Part shown: one piece after another, positions 26,745 to 35,664 of the stretch | Layout: each line of letters opens with the position of its first letter | Numbering within the stretch: position 1 is the first letter of the stretch | From: GCA-2731375 sp964590195 | GTDB lineage: Bacteria > Pseudomonadota > Alphaproteobacteria > GCA-2731375 | Direction: 5' to 3' | DNA length: 64,000 nt | Assembly: GCA_964590195.1 (NCBI GenBank) | Contig: CAZPWJ010000001.1 | Span: 186,001-250,000, forward strand | Notes under the pieces: model-generated | Told to the model about the DNA's origin: nothing | What the model saw: the letters and a program-made list of their open reading frames with translations, nothing else | The model's database searches: none | Program-made: the position numbers and the translations under genes

Positions 26745-29108
26745 CTAACCGCACTTGGAATAGCCGCAGGAGACGCAGGTTTCGCAGCCTTCCTGGCGGA
26801 TCAGGCCCGGCGTGCCGCATTTGGGGCAGCCGCGCAATAGGGGCGCATCACCGCCAACCGCATCACCGCCGTCGGCCTGAACCTGCCCCGCCGCGGGCAG
26901 GGCGATCACGGCTTCTTCCGCATCCGGGCCGGCGCCGGGGGCGGCATTGGGGTTGGCGATGAAGCCGATGGCGATCATGTGCCGTTCGATGATTTCACCA
27001 ATCGCGGCCAGCAGGGAGGGAATATAGCGGCCCTCGACCCAATAGCCGCCGCGCGGATCAAACACAGCCTTTAATTCCTCGACAACGAAGGAGACATCGC
27101 CGCCCCGGCGGAAGACGGCCGAGATCATCCGCGTCAGGGCCACGGTCCAGGCGAAATGATCGACGTTCTTGGAGTTGATGAAGACCTCGAAGGGGCAGCG
27201 GCGGCCATCCTGGATGATGTCGTTGACGGTGATATAGATGCTGTGATCGCTTTCCGGCCAGTTGATCTTGTAGGTCTGGCCGGGCAGGGCGCCGGGGCGG
27301 TCCAGGGGCTGGGTCATATAGACCACGGCGCCCGCGTCCAGTTCATCCCGCGGTTTGGCCTCTGGCTGGACCAGGGGCAGTTCCGGTTCCGCCGGCAACA
27401 CCGGTTTGGCCGTTTCGTTGGCCTCCAGCACCGCGCCGGTGACCTCGTTTGGCCTATACGTGGTGCAGCCCTTGCAGCCCTGATCATAGGCCTGCATGTA
27501 GACATCCTTGAAGGCCTCGAAGGAAATATCCTCGGGCAAATTAATGGTCTTCGAGATTGAGGCATCGACATATTTCTGTACCGCCGCCTGCATGGCCACG
27601 TGATCGGACGGCGCCAGGGCGGTGGCGGTGACGAAATAATCCGGCAGTTGCGCCGCCTCGCCGAACTGGGCCCGGAATTGCCGATAGGCATAGTCGGAGA
27701 CCGTTTCCTCCCGCCGGCCGCCGTCGGGCATGGTGACATGGCGGCGGTAGGTAAAGGCGAACACGGGTTCCAATCCGGAAGAAATATTGTCGGCGAATAT
27801 CGAAATGGTGCCGGTCGGCGCGATGGAGGTCAAAAGCGCGTTGCGGACGCCATGTTCGGCGATGGCCGCGCGTACCTCGTCATCCAGTTCCATGACGCTG
27901 TCGCCGGCCAGATAGGCCTCCGCCTCGAACAGGGGGAAGGCGCCTTTTTCCCGGGCCAGTTCCACGCTGGCCATATAGGCCGCCCGGCGTACTTCGGCCA
28001 GCCAGGTTTCGGTCAGCGCCACCGCCTGGGCCGAGCCGTAACGCACCTTGCAAAAAATCAAGGCATCCGCCAGGCCGGTCACGCCAAGACCAATGCGCCG
28101 CTTGGCCCGCGCCTCCGCCGCCTGCTCCGGCAAGGGGAATTTGGAGATATCGATGGCATTGTCCAGCATGCGGACCGAGATTCGCACCAGACGGCGCAGG
28201 GCGTCCATGTCCAGTTCGGCATCCGGGCCAAAGGGATCGCGCACCAAACGGGCCAGATTGACCGAGCCCAGCAAACAGGCGCCATAGGGCGGCAATGGCT
28301 GCTCACCGCATGGATTGGTGGAATTGATTTGTTCGCAATAGGCCAGATTATTGCGCTTGTTTATGCGGTCGATGAAGATCACGCCGGGTTCGGCGTAGGC
28401 ATAAGTGGCCCGCATGATGCAGTCCCACAGCTCCCGCGCTTCGACGGTTTTATAATTGCGCCCGCCAAAGGTCAGTTCCCAAGGGCCGTTTTCCTTCACC
28501 GCCGTCATGAAATCATCTGTCACCAGAACCGACAGATTGAACATGCGCAGGCGGCCGGGATCCTGTTTGGCCTCGATAAAAGCCTCGATATCGGGATGAT
28601 CACAGCGCAGGGTCGCCATCATCGCACCCCGGCGGTGGCCGGCGGACATGATGGTCCGGCACATGGCATCCCAGACATCCATGAAGGTCAACGGCCCGGA
28701 GGCATCCGCCCCCACCCCCTGGACCGGCGCGCCGTTGGGCCTCAGGGTCGAGAAATCATAGCCGATGCCGCCGCCCTGTTGCATGGTCAGGGCGGCCTCG
28801 CGCAGATTTTCGAAAATTCCGGACATATCATCCGGAATTGTTCCCATAACGAAACAATTAAACAGGGTGACATTCCGTGCCGACCCCGCACCCGCAAGGA
28901 TGCGCCCGGCGGGCAGAAACTTGAAATCGTCCAGGGCCTCGAAAAAGGGGCCATGCCATTGTTCGGGTTGCTTTTCCGCCGCCGCCAGGGCGCCCGCGAC
29001 CCTGGCCCAGCTATCCTCGATGGTGTCGTCCAGCGACTGGCCGTCAGCGCCCTTGAGGCGGTATTTTATGTCCCAGATCTGTTGGGATATTGGTGCGACG
29101 GTTGGCAT
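26745..29108 (-). CDS. nrdJ: Adenosylcobalamin-dependent (class II) ribonucleotide reductase
   Basis: 787-aa vitamin B12-dependent reductase that makes deoxyribonucleotides without an oxygen-requiring radical subunit. Seen: the N-terminal redox Cys85 (LFNCFVMGT), QQGGGIGYDFSTLRP, NSTNPCGEQPL with the active-site Cys267, TSIAPTGTISIFADNISSG, and a C-terminal Cys-rich zinc-ribbon-like tail ending CVSCGYSKCG that is typical of this subgroup. No nrdA/nrdB is in the window. An 87-bp gap separates it from plsC and holds a promoter-like sequence and an inverted repeat (see 29132-29163). Confidence 0.95.
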   Translation of the reverse strand: MPTVAPISQQIWDIKYRLKGADGQSLDDTIEDSWARVAGALAAAEKQPEQWHGPFFEALDDFKFLPAGRILAGAGSARNVTLFNCFVMGTIPDDMSGIFENLREAALTMQQGGGIGYDFSTLRPNGAPVQGVGADASGPLTFMDVWDAMCRTIMSAGHRRGAMMATLRCDHPDIEAFIEAKQDPGRLRMFNLSVLVTDDFMTAVKENGPWELTFGGRNYKTVEARELWDCIMRATYAYAEPGVIFIDRINKRNNLAYCEQINSTNPCGEQPLPPYGACLLGSVNLARLVRDPFGPDAELDMDALRRLVRISVRMLDNAIDISKFPLPEQAAEARAKRRIGLGVTGLADALIFCKVRYGSAQAVALTETWLAEVRRAAYMASVELAREKGAFPLFEAEAYLAGDSVMELDDEVRAAIAEHGVRNALLTSIAPTGTISIFADNISSGLEPVFAFTYRRHVTMPDGGRREETVSDYAYRQFRAQFGEAAQLPDYFVTATALAPSDHVAMQAAVQKYVDASISKTINLPEDISFEAFKDVYMQAYDQGCKGCTTYRPNEVTGAVLEANETAKPVLPAEPELPLVQPEAKPRDELDAGAVVYMTQPLDRPGALPGQTYKINWPESDHSIYITVNDIIQDGRRCPFEVFINSKNVDHFAWTVALTRMISAVFRRGGDVSFVVEELKAVFDPRGGYWVEGRYIPSLLAAIGEIIERHMIAIGFIANPNAAPGAGPDAEEAVIALPAAGQVQADGGDAVGGDAPLLRGCPKCGTPGLIRQEGCETCVSCGYSKCG

Positions 29109-29131
29109 GCAAACCTCTCGGTCAGGGCCTC

Positions 29132-29163
29132 GAACAATAGCAATGTTCTCGTTATGTACTATA
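29132..29163 (-). promoter_or_regulatory. Possible nrdJ promoter with operator-like inverted repeat
   Basis: Read on the minus strand, TATAGT at 29163-29158 resembles a -10 box. Immediately downstream lies GAACA-N7-TGTTC (29132-29148), an inverted repeat placed where a repressor would block transcription start. The -35 region is weak. The spacing does not fit the alphaproteobacterial LexA direct repeat, and it is not a clear NrdR box. Position supports a role; the identity of any regulator is unknown. Confidence 0.35.
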
Positions 29164-29195
29164 CCAAAAGCAATGCGCGAAAGAAAGAGAGTCCT

Positions 29196-29924
29196 TTATT
29201 TGATAGCGGCCTCCGCTTCAAGGGCTAAGTTCGCGGATTCAACCCGTTCCTGCAACAGTGCGTCAAATTCCTTGCGCGGCAAGCCCGGCGGGATCGGTTC
29301 GAGAAACTGCAACACGATGGTACCGGACTGGCGCAGCAGTTGCCGCCGCGGCCAGAACAGGCCGGAATTCAGGGCCACGGGCACCACCGGCACATCCAGC
29401 CCCCGGTACAGAGCCGAGACACCGGGCTGATAGGGCATATCGATGGTGCTGACGCCGGGCGCCGTGCGCGTACCCTGGGGAAAAATAACGATGGCGCGGC
29501 CCAGTTCGGCTGCTTCCTTTGCATCCGTCAGCATTGCGCGCAGGGCTTTCGCGCCCGCCTTGCGGTCAACGGCGATCATCCGGGTCTTGCGGCACATCCA
29601 GCCATAGATGGGAATGGACAGCAGTTCTTTTTTCAAGACCATGGCCGGGTCGTCCAGGATGACATGCCAGATCAAGGTGTCCCAGGCCGATTGGTGCTTG
29701 GAAGCGATAATGGCGCCGCCCTGGGGGCGGTGTTGCAAACCCCGGATTTCCACCTTGATGCCAGCGCTCCAGCGCAGCAGGAGATTGACGCCGCTGGCCC
29801 AGCGCCGCTGGCCCCAGACCGTTACCTGATAGGGCAACAGCAGGCCCGGCGAAAAGCACAAGACCATCGCCGTGGTCCAGGTGTAGAACAGAATATTGAA
29901 TAGATTGGATCGAACCGCCCGCAT
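29196..29924 (-). CDS. plsC: 1-acyl-sn-glycerol-3-phosphate acyltransferase
   Basis: 242-aa membrane-associated acyltransferase that converts lysophosphatidic acid to phosphatidic acid. Residues 8-33 form a membrane segment. The HX4D catalytic motif is HQSAWD (77-82), and the acceptor-binding motif is FPQGTRT, a Gln variant of FPEGTR. It follows ydcF by 10 bp and ftsEX beyond that, all minus strand, an arrangement common in alphaproteobacteria that groups envelope functions together. Confidence 0.93.
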   Translation of the reverse strand: MRAVRSNLFNILFYTWTTAMVLCFSPGLLLPYQVTVWGQRRWASGVNLLLRWSAGIKVEIRGLQHRPQGGAIIASKHQSAWDTLIWHVILDDPAMVLKKELLSIPIYGWMCRKTRMIAVDRKAGAKALRAMLTDAKEAAELGRAIVIFPQGTRTAPGVSTIDMPYQPGVSALYRGLDVPVVPVALNSGLFWPRRQLLRQSGTIVLQFLEPIPPGLPRKEFDALLQERVESANLALEAEAAIK

Positions 29925-29934
29925 TATTTTTTTC

Positions 29935-30534
29935 CTATTCCGACGGACCGGTCAGGCGGACCCTGAGCAGAGAGATCAGATATTTGCTGTATTCCACGGC
30001 CAACAGTTTCATGGTGCCGGGGTACAGCCACCAATCCGCCAGCTTCACTTGTTTTGGAAACACCGGGTTGGCATGCAAGGTGATATTCGGCATGGCCTGT
30101 TGGAACAGCAACAGGCTGCGCGGCATATGGTAGGAGGCGGTAACAAGATGCAAGCTTTGATAGCCATTACGCTCCATCCATAACGCCGCCTCGATCGCAT
30201 TGCCCCAGGTATCGCGCGCCTGATAGCCCAGATCAACGCAACAGCTGAACAAATCGCCCGCCGCGCTCTGGCTCGTCTGTATTTCCGCCGCCGAGACGTC
30301 TTTCTGAACGCCTGAAATCAGCAATTTTTCGCCTTTTCGGTCGGCCAGCAGTTGTAAACCCACCTCCAGCCGCCCTCGCCCGCCGGTCAGCACAATAATC
30401 GCATCATTGGCACCAGATTGAGCCCTGGCGGAGGCTTGCCGGGGCAGCTCGGCCGCGTACAGCAGGAAGCCGCCCAGCCACAGCAGCGCCATGGCGGCTA
30501 AACTCAACAGCACGCTCCGCGGCAACCACGTCAT
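29935..30534 (-). CDS. YdcF/ElyC/SanA family envelope protein (DUF218)
   Basis: 199-aa protein with one N-terminal membrane helix (residues 8-28) and a DUF218 domain. Seen: DAIIVLTGGRGRLEVGLQLL, LLISGVQKDVS, ARDTWGNAIEAALWM and LVTASYHMPRSLLLF, all diagnostic of the YdcF/ElyC/SanA family. Members influence envelope and peptidoglycan precursor homeostasis, but the biochemical activity is not well defined. Its ATG overlaps the ftsX stop by four bases? Here the ydcF start (30534) overlaps the ftsX stop (30531), giving ATGA coupling. Confidence 0.9.
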   Translation of the reverse strand: MTWLPRSVLLSLAAMALLWLGGFLLYAAELPRQASARAQSGANDAIIVLTGGRGRLEVGLQLLADRKGEKLLISGVQKDVSAAEIQTSQSAAGDLFSCCVDLGYQARDTWGNAIEAALWMERNGYQSLHLVTASYHMPRSLLLFQQAMPNITLHANPVFPKQVKLADWWLYPGTMKLLAVEYSKYLISLLRVRLTGPSE

Positions 30535-31445
30535 GGCAGCCGCGACAATTCGTAAAGCACGGTGCGCCGCGCCGTCATTGCCGTCAAACCCGCCGCCAGC
30601 AGGGGCAACGTGGCCAGGGCCAGCAGGGCGAATGGTGAAAGCGCCAGATCACCAAACAACGGCCCCTCCAGATCCGCCGCCAGGCGCGACAGGGCGAACA
30701 GGGCGGCAGCGGTTACCGCCAGTCCGATCAGGCCGCCTTTCAGGCCCATGGTCAGGGCGCGCCATTGAAACAGCCGTGCGATGTAGCTATCCCGCGCCCC
30801 CATGACGTGAAGCAATTTGACCACTTCCAGATGCGCCGCGAAGGCGGCCCGGGTGCCAAAGATCACCACCGAACAGGTGGCAAAGCAGATCATCGCCAGA
30901 CAGGCCGCCATCATCCATTGCAATGACTGGCTGAGGCGGATCAGTTTGCCCAGCCAAATCTGATGATCATCAATGCGGATGCCAGGGTCAATCCTAGCCA
31001 GCCGCTTGGCCAGTAAACCCAGATCCGCCGGCTCGTTCTCCGACAGGCGCACATCGATCAGTTGCGGCAGGGGCAAATTACCTAGCAAACCGCCAAGCGA
31101 GCCGCCGGGACCGCTGTTGCCCAACCAGGGTTGCAGCAACTTGGCGATCTCCGCCGCCGCCAGGGGGCGCACTTCGGCGATACCGGCGGTGGCCCGCAGG
31201 GCGACCACCACGGCTGCCAGCACGTCGTTCATTGCGCTGCCGGCTTTGTCGCCCGCGTCCGCTTTCGGCGGCGGAATTTCAATGGTGATGGTGTTGGCCA
31301 GGTCATGTTGCCAGCTGCCTGTCGCCTGGTGCAGGGCCAGGGCGGCGGCGCCGGCCAGGGCGGCGAAAAAAACCATCACCGCCACGACCCAGGGCAGAAA
31401 ACGCCCGGCGCCTTCCGAATCAGGTATCAAATCCGGCATCGCCAT
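30531..31445 (-). CDS. ftsX: Cell division protein FtsX (ABC-type permease component)
   Basis: 304-aa membrane protein with the FtsX layout: cytoplasmic N-terminus, TM1 at about residues 18-40, a periplasmic domain (about 45-165), then three TM helices (about 180-200, 230-250, 270-290). With FtsE it transmits ATPase cycles across the membrane to activate septal peptidoglycan hydrolases. The gene is six bases after ftsE and overlaps ydcF by four bases. The sequence is divergent from E. coli FtsX, as in other alphaproteobacteria; the assignment relies on topology and on FtsE next to it. Confidence 0.9.
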   Translation of the reverse strand: MAMPDLIPDSEGAGRFLPWVVAVMVFFAALAGAAALALHQATGSWQHDLANTITIEIPPPKADAGDKAGSAMNDVLAAVVVALRATAGIAEVRPLAAAEIAKLLQPWLGNSGPGGSLGGLLGNLPLPQLIDVRLSENEPADLGLLAKRLARIDPGIRIDDHQIWLGKLIRLSQSLQWMMAACLAMICFATCSVVIFGTRAAFAAHLEVVKLLHVMGARDSYIARLFQWRALTMGLKGGLIGLAVTAAALFALSRLAADLEGPLFGDLALSPFALLALATLPLLAAGLTAMTARRTVLYELSRLP

Positions 31446-31451
31446 CCCGGT

Positions 31452-32186
31452 TCAACCCGACTTGCGCCGAACGGTCGGAGCCTCGGCCGTCTTGGCCTTG
31501 GCCTGACTGGCGCCATTAGAAGTGGCGGCGATGCTGGGGTGCAGAATGCTATCGGTCAAGGTCAGCACCGGGTGGGAAAACCGCCGGACCAGGGCGTCGT
31601 TATGGGTGGCGACGACCACGGCGGTGCCCGAGCGGTGCAGCTCCTCGAACAAGCGCACCAGACGGTAGGCAATGCGGTCGTCAACATTGCCCGTGGGTTC
31701 ATCCGCCAGCAGCAGATTGGGTTTTGAGATCACCGCGCGGGCGATGGCCACCCGTTGCTGCTCGCCACCCGACAGGGTGTCCGGGTTGTCGTCCAGGCGG
31801 GCCCCAAGGCCGACCCAGTCAAGCAGCTCGGAAACATTGTTGCGGGTGCGTTTCTCGTCCTCGCCGGCCAGGCGCAGGGGCAGGGCAACATTGTCGAAAA
31901 CACTGAGGTTCTGCAATAATCGGAAATCCTGGAATACCACGCCGATGCGCCGGCGCAGGGCGGGCAGGTCGCGGCGCCGGGCGGTGGAGATGTCCTGGCC
32001 AAAAACTTCCATCCTGCCCCGCGAGGGGAACAGCGCCAGATACATCAGTTTCAGCAACGAGGATTTTCCGGCGCCCGAGGCACCGGTCAGAAAGTGAAAG
32101 CTGCCGGGCGCTATATGCAGGTTGATGTCACGCAGCACTTCCGGTCCAACGCCATAGCGGACACCAACATTTTCGAAGCGAACCAT
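31452..32186 (-). CDS. ftsE: Cell division ATP-binding protein FtsE
   Basis: 244-aa ABC ATPase that pairs with FtsX at the division site. Seen: MVRFENVGVRYG start, Walker A GASGAGKSSLLKLMY, Q-loop VVFQDFRLLQNLSVFDNVA, signature LSGGEQQRVAIARA, Walker B LLLADEPTGNVD and the H-loop VVATHND. A C-terminal tail rich in Ala/Thr/Lys extends past the core. ATG at 32186 fits the family; an upstream in-frame extension to 32336 has no similarity. Divergent from the zinc-ribbon protein gene. Confidence 0.95.
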   Translation of the reverse strand: MVRFENVGVRYGVGPEVLRDINLHIAPGSFHFLTGASGAGKSSLLKLMYLALFPSRGRMEVFGQDISTARRRDLPALRRRIGVVFQDFRLLQNLSVFDNVALPLRLAGEDEKRTRNNVSELLDWVGLGARLDDNPDTLSGGEQQRVAIARAVISKPNLLLADEPTGNVDDRIAYRLVRLFEELHRSGTAVVVATHNDALVRRFSHPVLTLTDSILHPSIAATSNGASQAKAKTAEAPTVRRKSG

Positions 32187-32459
32187 CCGATGCGCACCAT
32201 CCGAAGCGTACTTTGGAAACGATAGCCTCTCATCACAGGCTTGCGCCAAGATGCCACGAGCCTGGGCCAGGGTCCAGCGCCGCAAGTCAATTCCATTGCA
32301 GCCCCAAATGATGCCGGCGAAAAAGAAACGCACCACTTCGCAGCCGATGCATTGCGCCGCCCGGCGAACACGGCTAACTTTTGCGCAGTGTGCGGTATGA
32401 ATTTGCTTCGCCGGTTTAGAGTTCCTATATCGTTTTTATTTCGTTCATCGGTAGATTGC

Positions 32460-33311
32460 ATGATCCTTTCCTGCCCAGCGTGCGATACGCGCTTCAATGT
32501 CCCCGACAACGCCATTGGTGAGGCGGGCCGTATGGTGCGTTGCGCCAAGTGCGGCGACAGCTGGCATCAAATGCCAGTGACGGAGGAAGTGATGCCGCCG
32601 GTGCTAGAGGCCGACCCACCCGCCGCCGATCCGACTGATGAAGCGGATTTCAGCGATTCGGCGGAAGATGCATTTGATGATGCCCTTGAGGACGAGGCTG
32701 AAAATCCGGCTGAAGATGTTGGCGCCGTCGAGGCGGACGAAGACCTGGATGATGCCGATGCCTCGGATGCGGCGGCAGATGCGGCTGAAAAAGCGGCGTC
32801 CGATGACGAATCCGCCAAGAAGAAAGCGCGCCGGTCCCGTGCCAGGGCCGGTCAGCAGGCGCGGGAGGGCAAGGGGAAACGCGGTTTGGTTGGCTGGCTG
32901 GTTCTGTTCCTGGTGCTGGCCGGCGTGGGCAGCGGCGGGGTTTTCCTGCAGCAAAACATCGTTGCGCTCTGGCCCCCCGCCGAACAGCTTTACAACATGC
33001 TCGGAGTGGGTCCGGGGCCTGAAGAATTCAGCCTGGCGATCCAGAACGTAAAATGGGAACGCAAACGGGAAAAGGGCAAGCCGATCCTGGTTGTGCTGGG
33101 CGAGATCATCAACACTTCGGACAAGCCAAAGTCCGTGCCGCGCCTGCGCGTGATTATCCGGGACGAAAAGGACCGGCGGCTGTTCCGTTGGACAGTGACC
33201 ACGGCTAAGGATCAGTTGGAACCGGGTCAAGTCACCACATTCTCCACCCGTCTGGCCGATCCCCCGGACGGTGCCCGCAGCCTGGCCGTCACATTTCTGA
33301 TGCAGCCGTGA
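32460..33311 (+). CDS. MJ0042-type zinc-ribbon membrane protein with DUF3426-like C-domain
   Basis: 283 aa. The N-terminus is an MJ0042 zinc ribbon (MILSCPACDTRFNVPDNAIG then VRCAKCGDSWHQ). An Asp/Glu/Ala-rich acidic linker follows (about 40-120), a basic patch, one TM helix (about 145-163) and an extracytoplasmic C-domain (about 185-283) resembling DUF3426. Function unknown; such proteins are common beside ftsEX in alphaproteobacteria. Its stop overlaps a possible GTG start for hpt (GTGA). Divergent from ftsE. Confidence 0.88.
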   Translation: MILSCPACDTRFNVPDNAIGEAGRMVRCAKCGDSWHQMPVTEEVMPPVLEADPPAADPTDEADFSDSAEDAFDDALEDEAENPAEDVGAVEADEDLDDADASDAAADAAEKAASDDESAKKKARRSRARAGQQAREGKGKRGLVGWLVLFLVLAGVGSGGVFLQQNIVALWPPAEQLYNMLGVGPGPEEFSLAIQNVKWERKREKGKPILVVLGEIINTSDKPKSVPRLRVIIRDEKDRRLFRWTVTTAKDQLEPGQVTTFSTRLADPPDGARSLAVTFLMQP

Positions 33312-33370
33312 GCCGTTCGGAGATAACGTTCTTGGACAACGAGTTCTTGTGCAACAGGGGGCAAAACGGC

Positions 33371-33934
33371 ATGGAAGGGGCAGGGGGGCGGCAGCACGAG
33401 GGGCAATTGGGCGCGGTGGATATGATGTATTCCGCGGCAGAGATCGGCGCCCGTGTCGGTGCATTGGCGGCTGATATCGCCGATGTCATGGGCCCCGATA
33501 TCATGGTGGTGGCGGTATTGAAGGGCAGTTTCGTCTTTACCGCCGATCTGCTGCGTGCCTTGCATTACCATGGCGTGCATCCCCGAATCGATTTCATGAC
33601 CTTATCCAGCTACGGAACCGGCACCGAGAGCAGCGGCGAAGTGGTCATTACCCGGGATATTACGGATGATGTCCGCGGGGCCAAGATTCTACTGATCGAC
33701 GATATCCTGGAATCGGGCCGTACCCTGGCTTTCGCCCGTGCCCTGCTGCAGGAGCGGGGGGCCGAGACTGTGCGCCTGTGCGTCCTGCTGGATAAGCCCG
33801 AGAAACGCAAAACCAAACTAAATGCCGACTATGTCGGGTTCTCTATTGGCGATGCATTCGTCGTTGGTTATGGTCTGGACTACGCTCATTATTACCGCGA
33901 ATTACCATTTATTGGAACAATCTCGACTGGTTGA
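33371..33934 (+). CDS. hpt: Hypoxanthine phosphoribosyltransferase
   Basis: 187-aa purine-salvage enzyme that converts hypoxanthine/guanine plus PRPP to IMP/GMP. Seen: VVAVLKGSFVFTADLLRAL, IDFMTLSSYG and the PRPP loop ILLIDDILESGRTL. The ATG at 33371 has AGGGGGC upstream and gives the normal family length. A GTG at 33308 overlapping the upstream stop would add 21 residues without family similarity. Followed 22 bp later by a CpdR-like receiver gene. Confidence 0.93.
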   Translation: MEGAGGRQHEGQLGAVDMMYSAAEIGARVGALAADIADVMGPDIMVVAVLKGSFVFTADLLRALHYHGVHPRIDFMTLSSYGTGTESSGEVVITRDITDDVRGAKILLIDDILESGRTLAFARALLQERGAETVRLCVLLDKPEKRKTKLNADYVGFSIGDAFVVGYGLDYAHYYRELPFIGTISTG

Positions 33935-33956
33935 GAGAAATTAACGGAAAAATGCA

Positions 33957-34319
33957 GTGGCAAAAATCCTGGTAGCAGAGGATGAAGATTCAGTCCGCGA
34001 CCTTGTGGCGCGGGTTCTGAAGCTGCACGACCACGAGGTCAGGGCCGTGATCGACGGCTCCGCCGCGCTGGAGGCGCTGAGCGAGGACGATTATGACCTG
34101 CTGTTGACCGACATCGTGATGCCCTATGTGGACGGCATTGCCCTGGCGCTAAAAGCCTCCGCCGAATATCCGGGCATGCGGATTCTGATGATGACTGGCT
34201 TTTCCGATCAAAAACGCCGGGCCCATAATCTGGACGTTCTGATCCACGACGTTTTGTTGAAGCCATTTTCCATCGATGAACTAGCCCGGGCCGTGGAACA
34301 GACCCTCAACGCGGAATAA
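33957..34319 (+). CDS. cpdR: Single-domain response regulator, CpdR-like
   Basis: 120-aa receiver domain with no output domain. Phospho-acceptor Asp52 is in LLTDIVMPYVDGIALALKA, with Thr79 (MMTGF) and Lys101 (LLKPF) completing the switch site. The LLTDIVMP-x-DGI and MTGF context matches CpdR, which in Caulobacter primes the ClpXP protease for cell-cycle proteolysis and is controlled through the CckA-ChpT phosphorelay. Start is GTG at 33957, preceded by GGAAAAATGCA. Convergent with the enolase-superfamily gene. Confidence 0.82.
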   Translation: MAKILVAEDEDSVRDLVARVLKLHDHEVRAVIDGSAALEALSEDDYDLLLTDIVMPYVDGIALALKASAEYPGMRILMMTGFSDQKRRAHNLDVLIHDVLLKPFSIDELARAVEQTLNAE

Positions 34320-34329
34320 TTGGGTCCGG

Positions 34330-35418
34330 TTATTTTATGGCGTAGTCTCGCAGAATCTCCGGTTTGAAGACCAGGCCGTGACCGGGCCGGTCGGGCGGGC
34401 GCAGCATGTTGCCCTCGGGCAGCACCGGCTCGACCCAGACATCGTCGAGGAAATCAAGATATTCCAGGACATCCGGGTTCGGAATAGCGGCCATGACCTG
34501 CACCATCAATTCGTGAAACAGATGCGGCGCGATGCGGATGCCCTTGGCATGCGCCAGGGTCGCGATCCGGCGCAGTTGGGTCAGGCCGCCGCGCATCATG
34601 TCGGGCTGTAGGATTGGAATTTTCGGGTTCTCGAAAAACGGTGCCATATCATAATGGGTAAAATGGCTTTCGCCGCCTACCACGCGGGTTTTCAACGCAT
34701 CGGCGATACGGAAATAGCCGTCGAAATCCTCGGCCACCACCGGTTCCTCCAGCCAGTGAATGTTGTAGTCGTCCAGCCGGCGGCCGACCTCGATAGCCTC
34801 GTCCGCCGTCCAGCCCATGTTGACATCAACCATGATCGCCACGCCGTCGCCCAAGGCATCCCGCATGGCGGCCACATTGGCGACATCGGTGTCATGGTCG
34901 TACATATGGCCGGTCTGCATCTTGATGGCGTCGAAGCCTTTGCCGACATAGGCCTGGGCCTTTTCGATCATGCCCTCGCGGCCCAGTCCGCGCCAACAGC
35001 CCGAGCCGTAAGAGGCGATGGCGCGGTCGTCCTGGGCCCCGCCCCACAGCTGATACAGCGGCAGCCCGGCCTGCTTGCCCAGGGCATCCCACAGGGCGAT
35101 GTCGATGGCTGATTGGGCAAAAACACTGACTCCCATGCGGCCAACCCAATAGGTCGCCTGCCAGATATCCTGCCAGATCGCCTCCACCGCCGCGATGTTG
35201 CGTCCAAGCACCACCGGGGCCACCAGTTCCTCGATACAGGCCTGGATGGTCCGCAACCCGCCCGATAGCACCATCAGATAACCCATGCCCGTGATGCCCG
35301 AGGCGGTCTCGATCTCCACCACCAAAATTTCCCGCGGCCGGTTGTAATCGGCGCTCCACCGGGGCGGATCGGTAAAGGGAATGGAAAGCGCGGTGGTACG
35401 GATGTCCTTGACGATCAT
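34330..35418 (-). CDS. Mandelate racemase/muconate-lactonizing enzyme family protein
   Basis: 362-aa enolase-superfamily member. Metal ligands are Asp198 (VDVN), Glu224 (LEEP) and Glu250 (GGES). Lys166 in IKMQTG and His299 in PHLFHEL are the general acid/base positions. The protein starts MIVKDIRTTALSIPF and has no signal peptide. Typical substrates are sugar acids, mandelate-like acids or dipeptides; which applies is not shown by its neighbours (cpdR and dcd). Confidence 0.9.
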   Translation of the reverse strand: MIVKDIRTTALSIPFTDPPRWSADYNRPREILVVEIETASGITGMGYLMVLSGGLRTIQACIEELVAPVVLGRNIAAVEAIWQDIWQATYWVGRMGVSVFAQSAIDIALWDALGKQAGLPLYQLWGGAQDDRAIASYGSGCWRGLGREGMIEKAQAYVGKGFDAIKMQTGHMYDHDTDVANVAAMRDALGDGVAIMVDVNMGWTADEAIEVGRRLDDYNIHWLEEPVVAEDFDGYFRIADALKTRVVGGESHFTHYDMAPFFENPKIPILQPDMMRGGLTQLRRIATLAHAKGIRIAPHLFHELMVQVMAAIPNPDVLEYLDFLDDVWVEPVLPEGNMLRPPDRPGHGLVFKPEILRDYAIK

Positions 35419-35664
35419 GGAGTCTAATTCCTTTCCTGGGACGCCTGTGGGTAAGTACCGGCCCGCGGCCTGTGAGTTGCCTTAATAGCGGGGAACGATG
35501 CTCTATGTTATTGCTCAAGCGGCGCTTCGCAAAGTATTCATTGAGAGCATCAATTGTGGACGATTTATCTCGATGAAGTTGCGTAAGCTATTGAATTTAC
35601 GTGTAATTTCCAGTAATCTTCGCCTTTGGGCAATATCGCCAAGCATTACCAGGGGCGCCAAGGG

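Noticed and set aside
29132..29148. LexA box upstream of nrdJ
   Set aside because: Alphaproteobacterial LexA binds a direct repeat GTTC-N7-GTTC; this is an inverted repeat with different geometry.
27600..29228. Long plus-strand open frame (about 540 codons)
   Set aside because: Antisense to nrdJ, which has clear catalytic motifs; composition rich in Gly/Gln/His typical of shadow frames.
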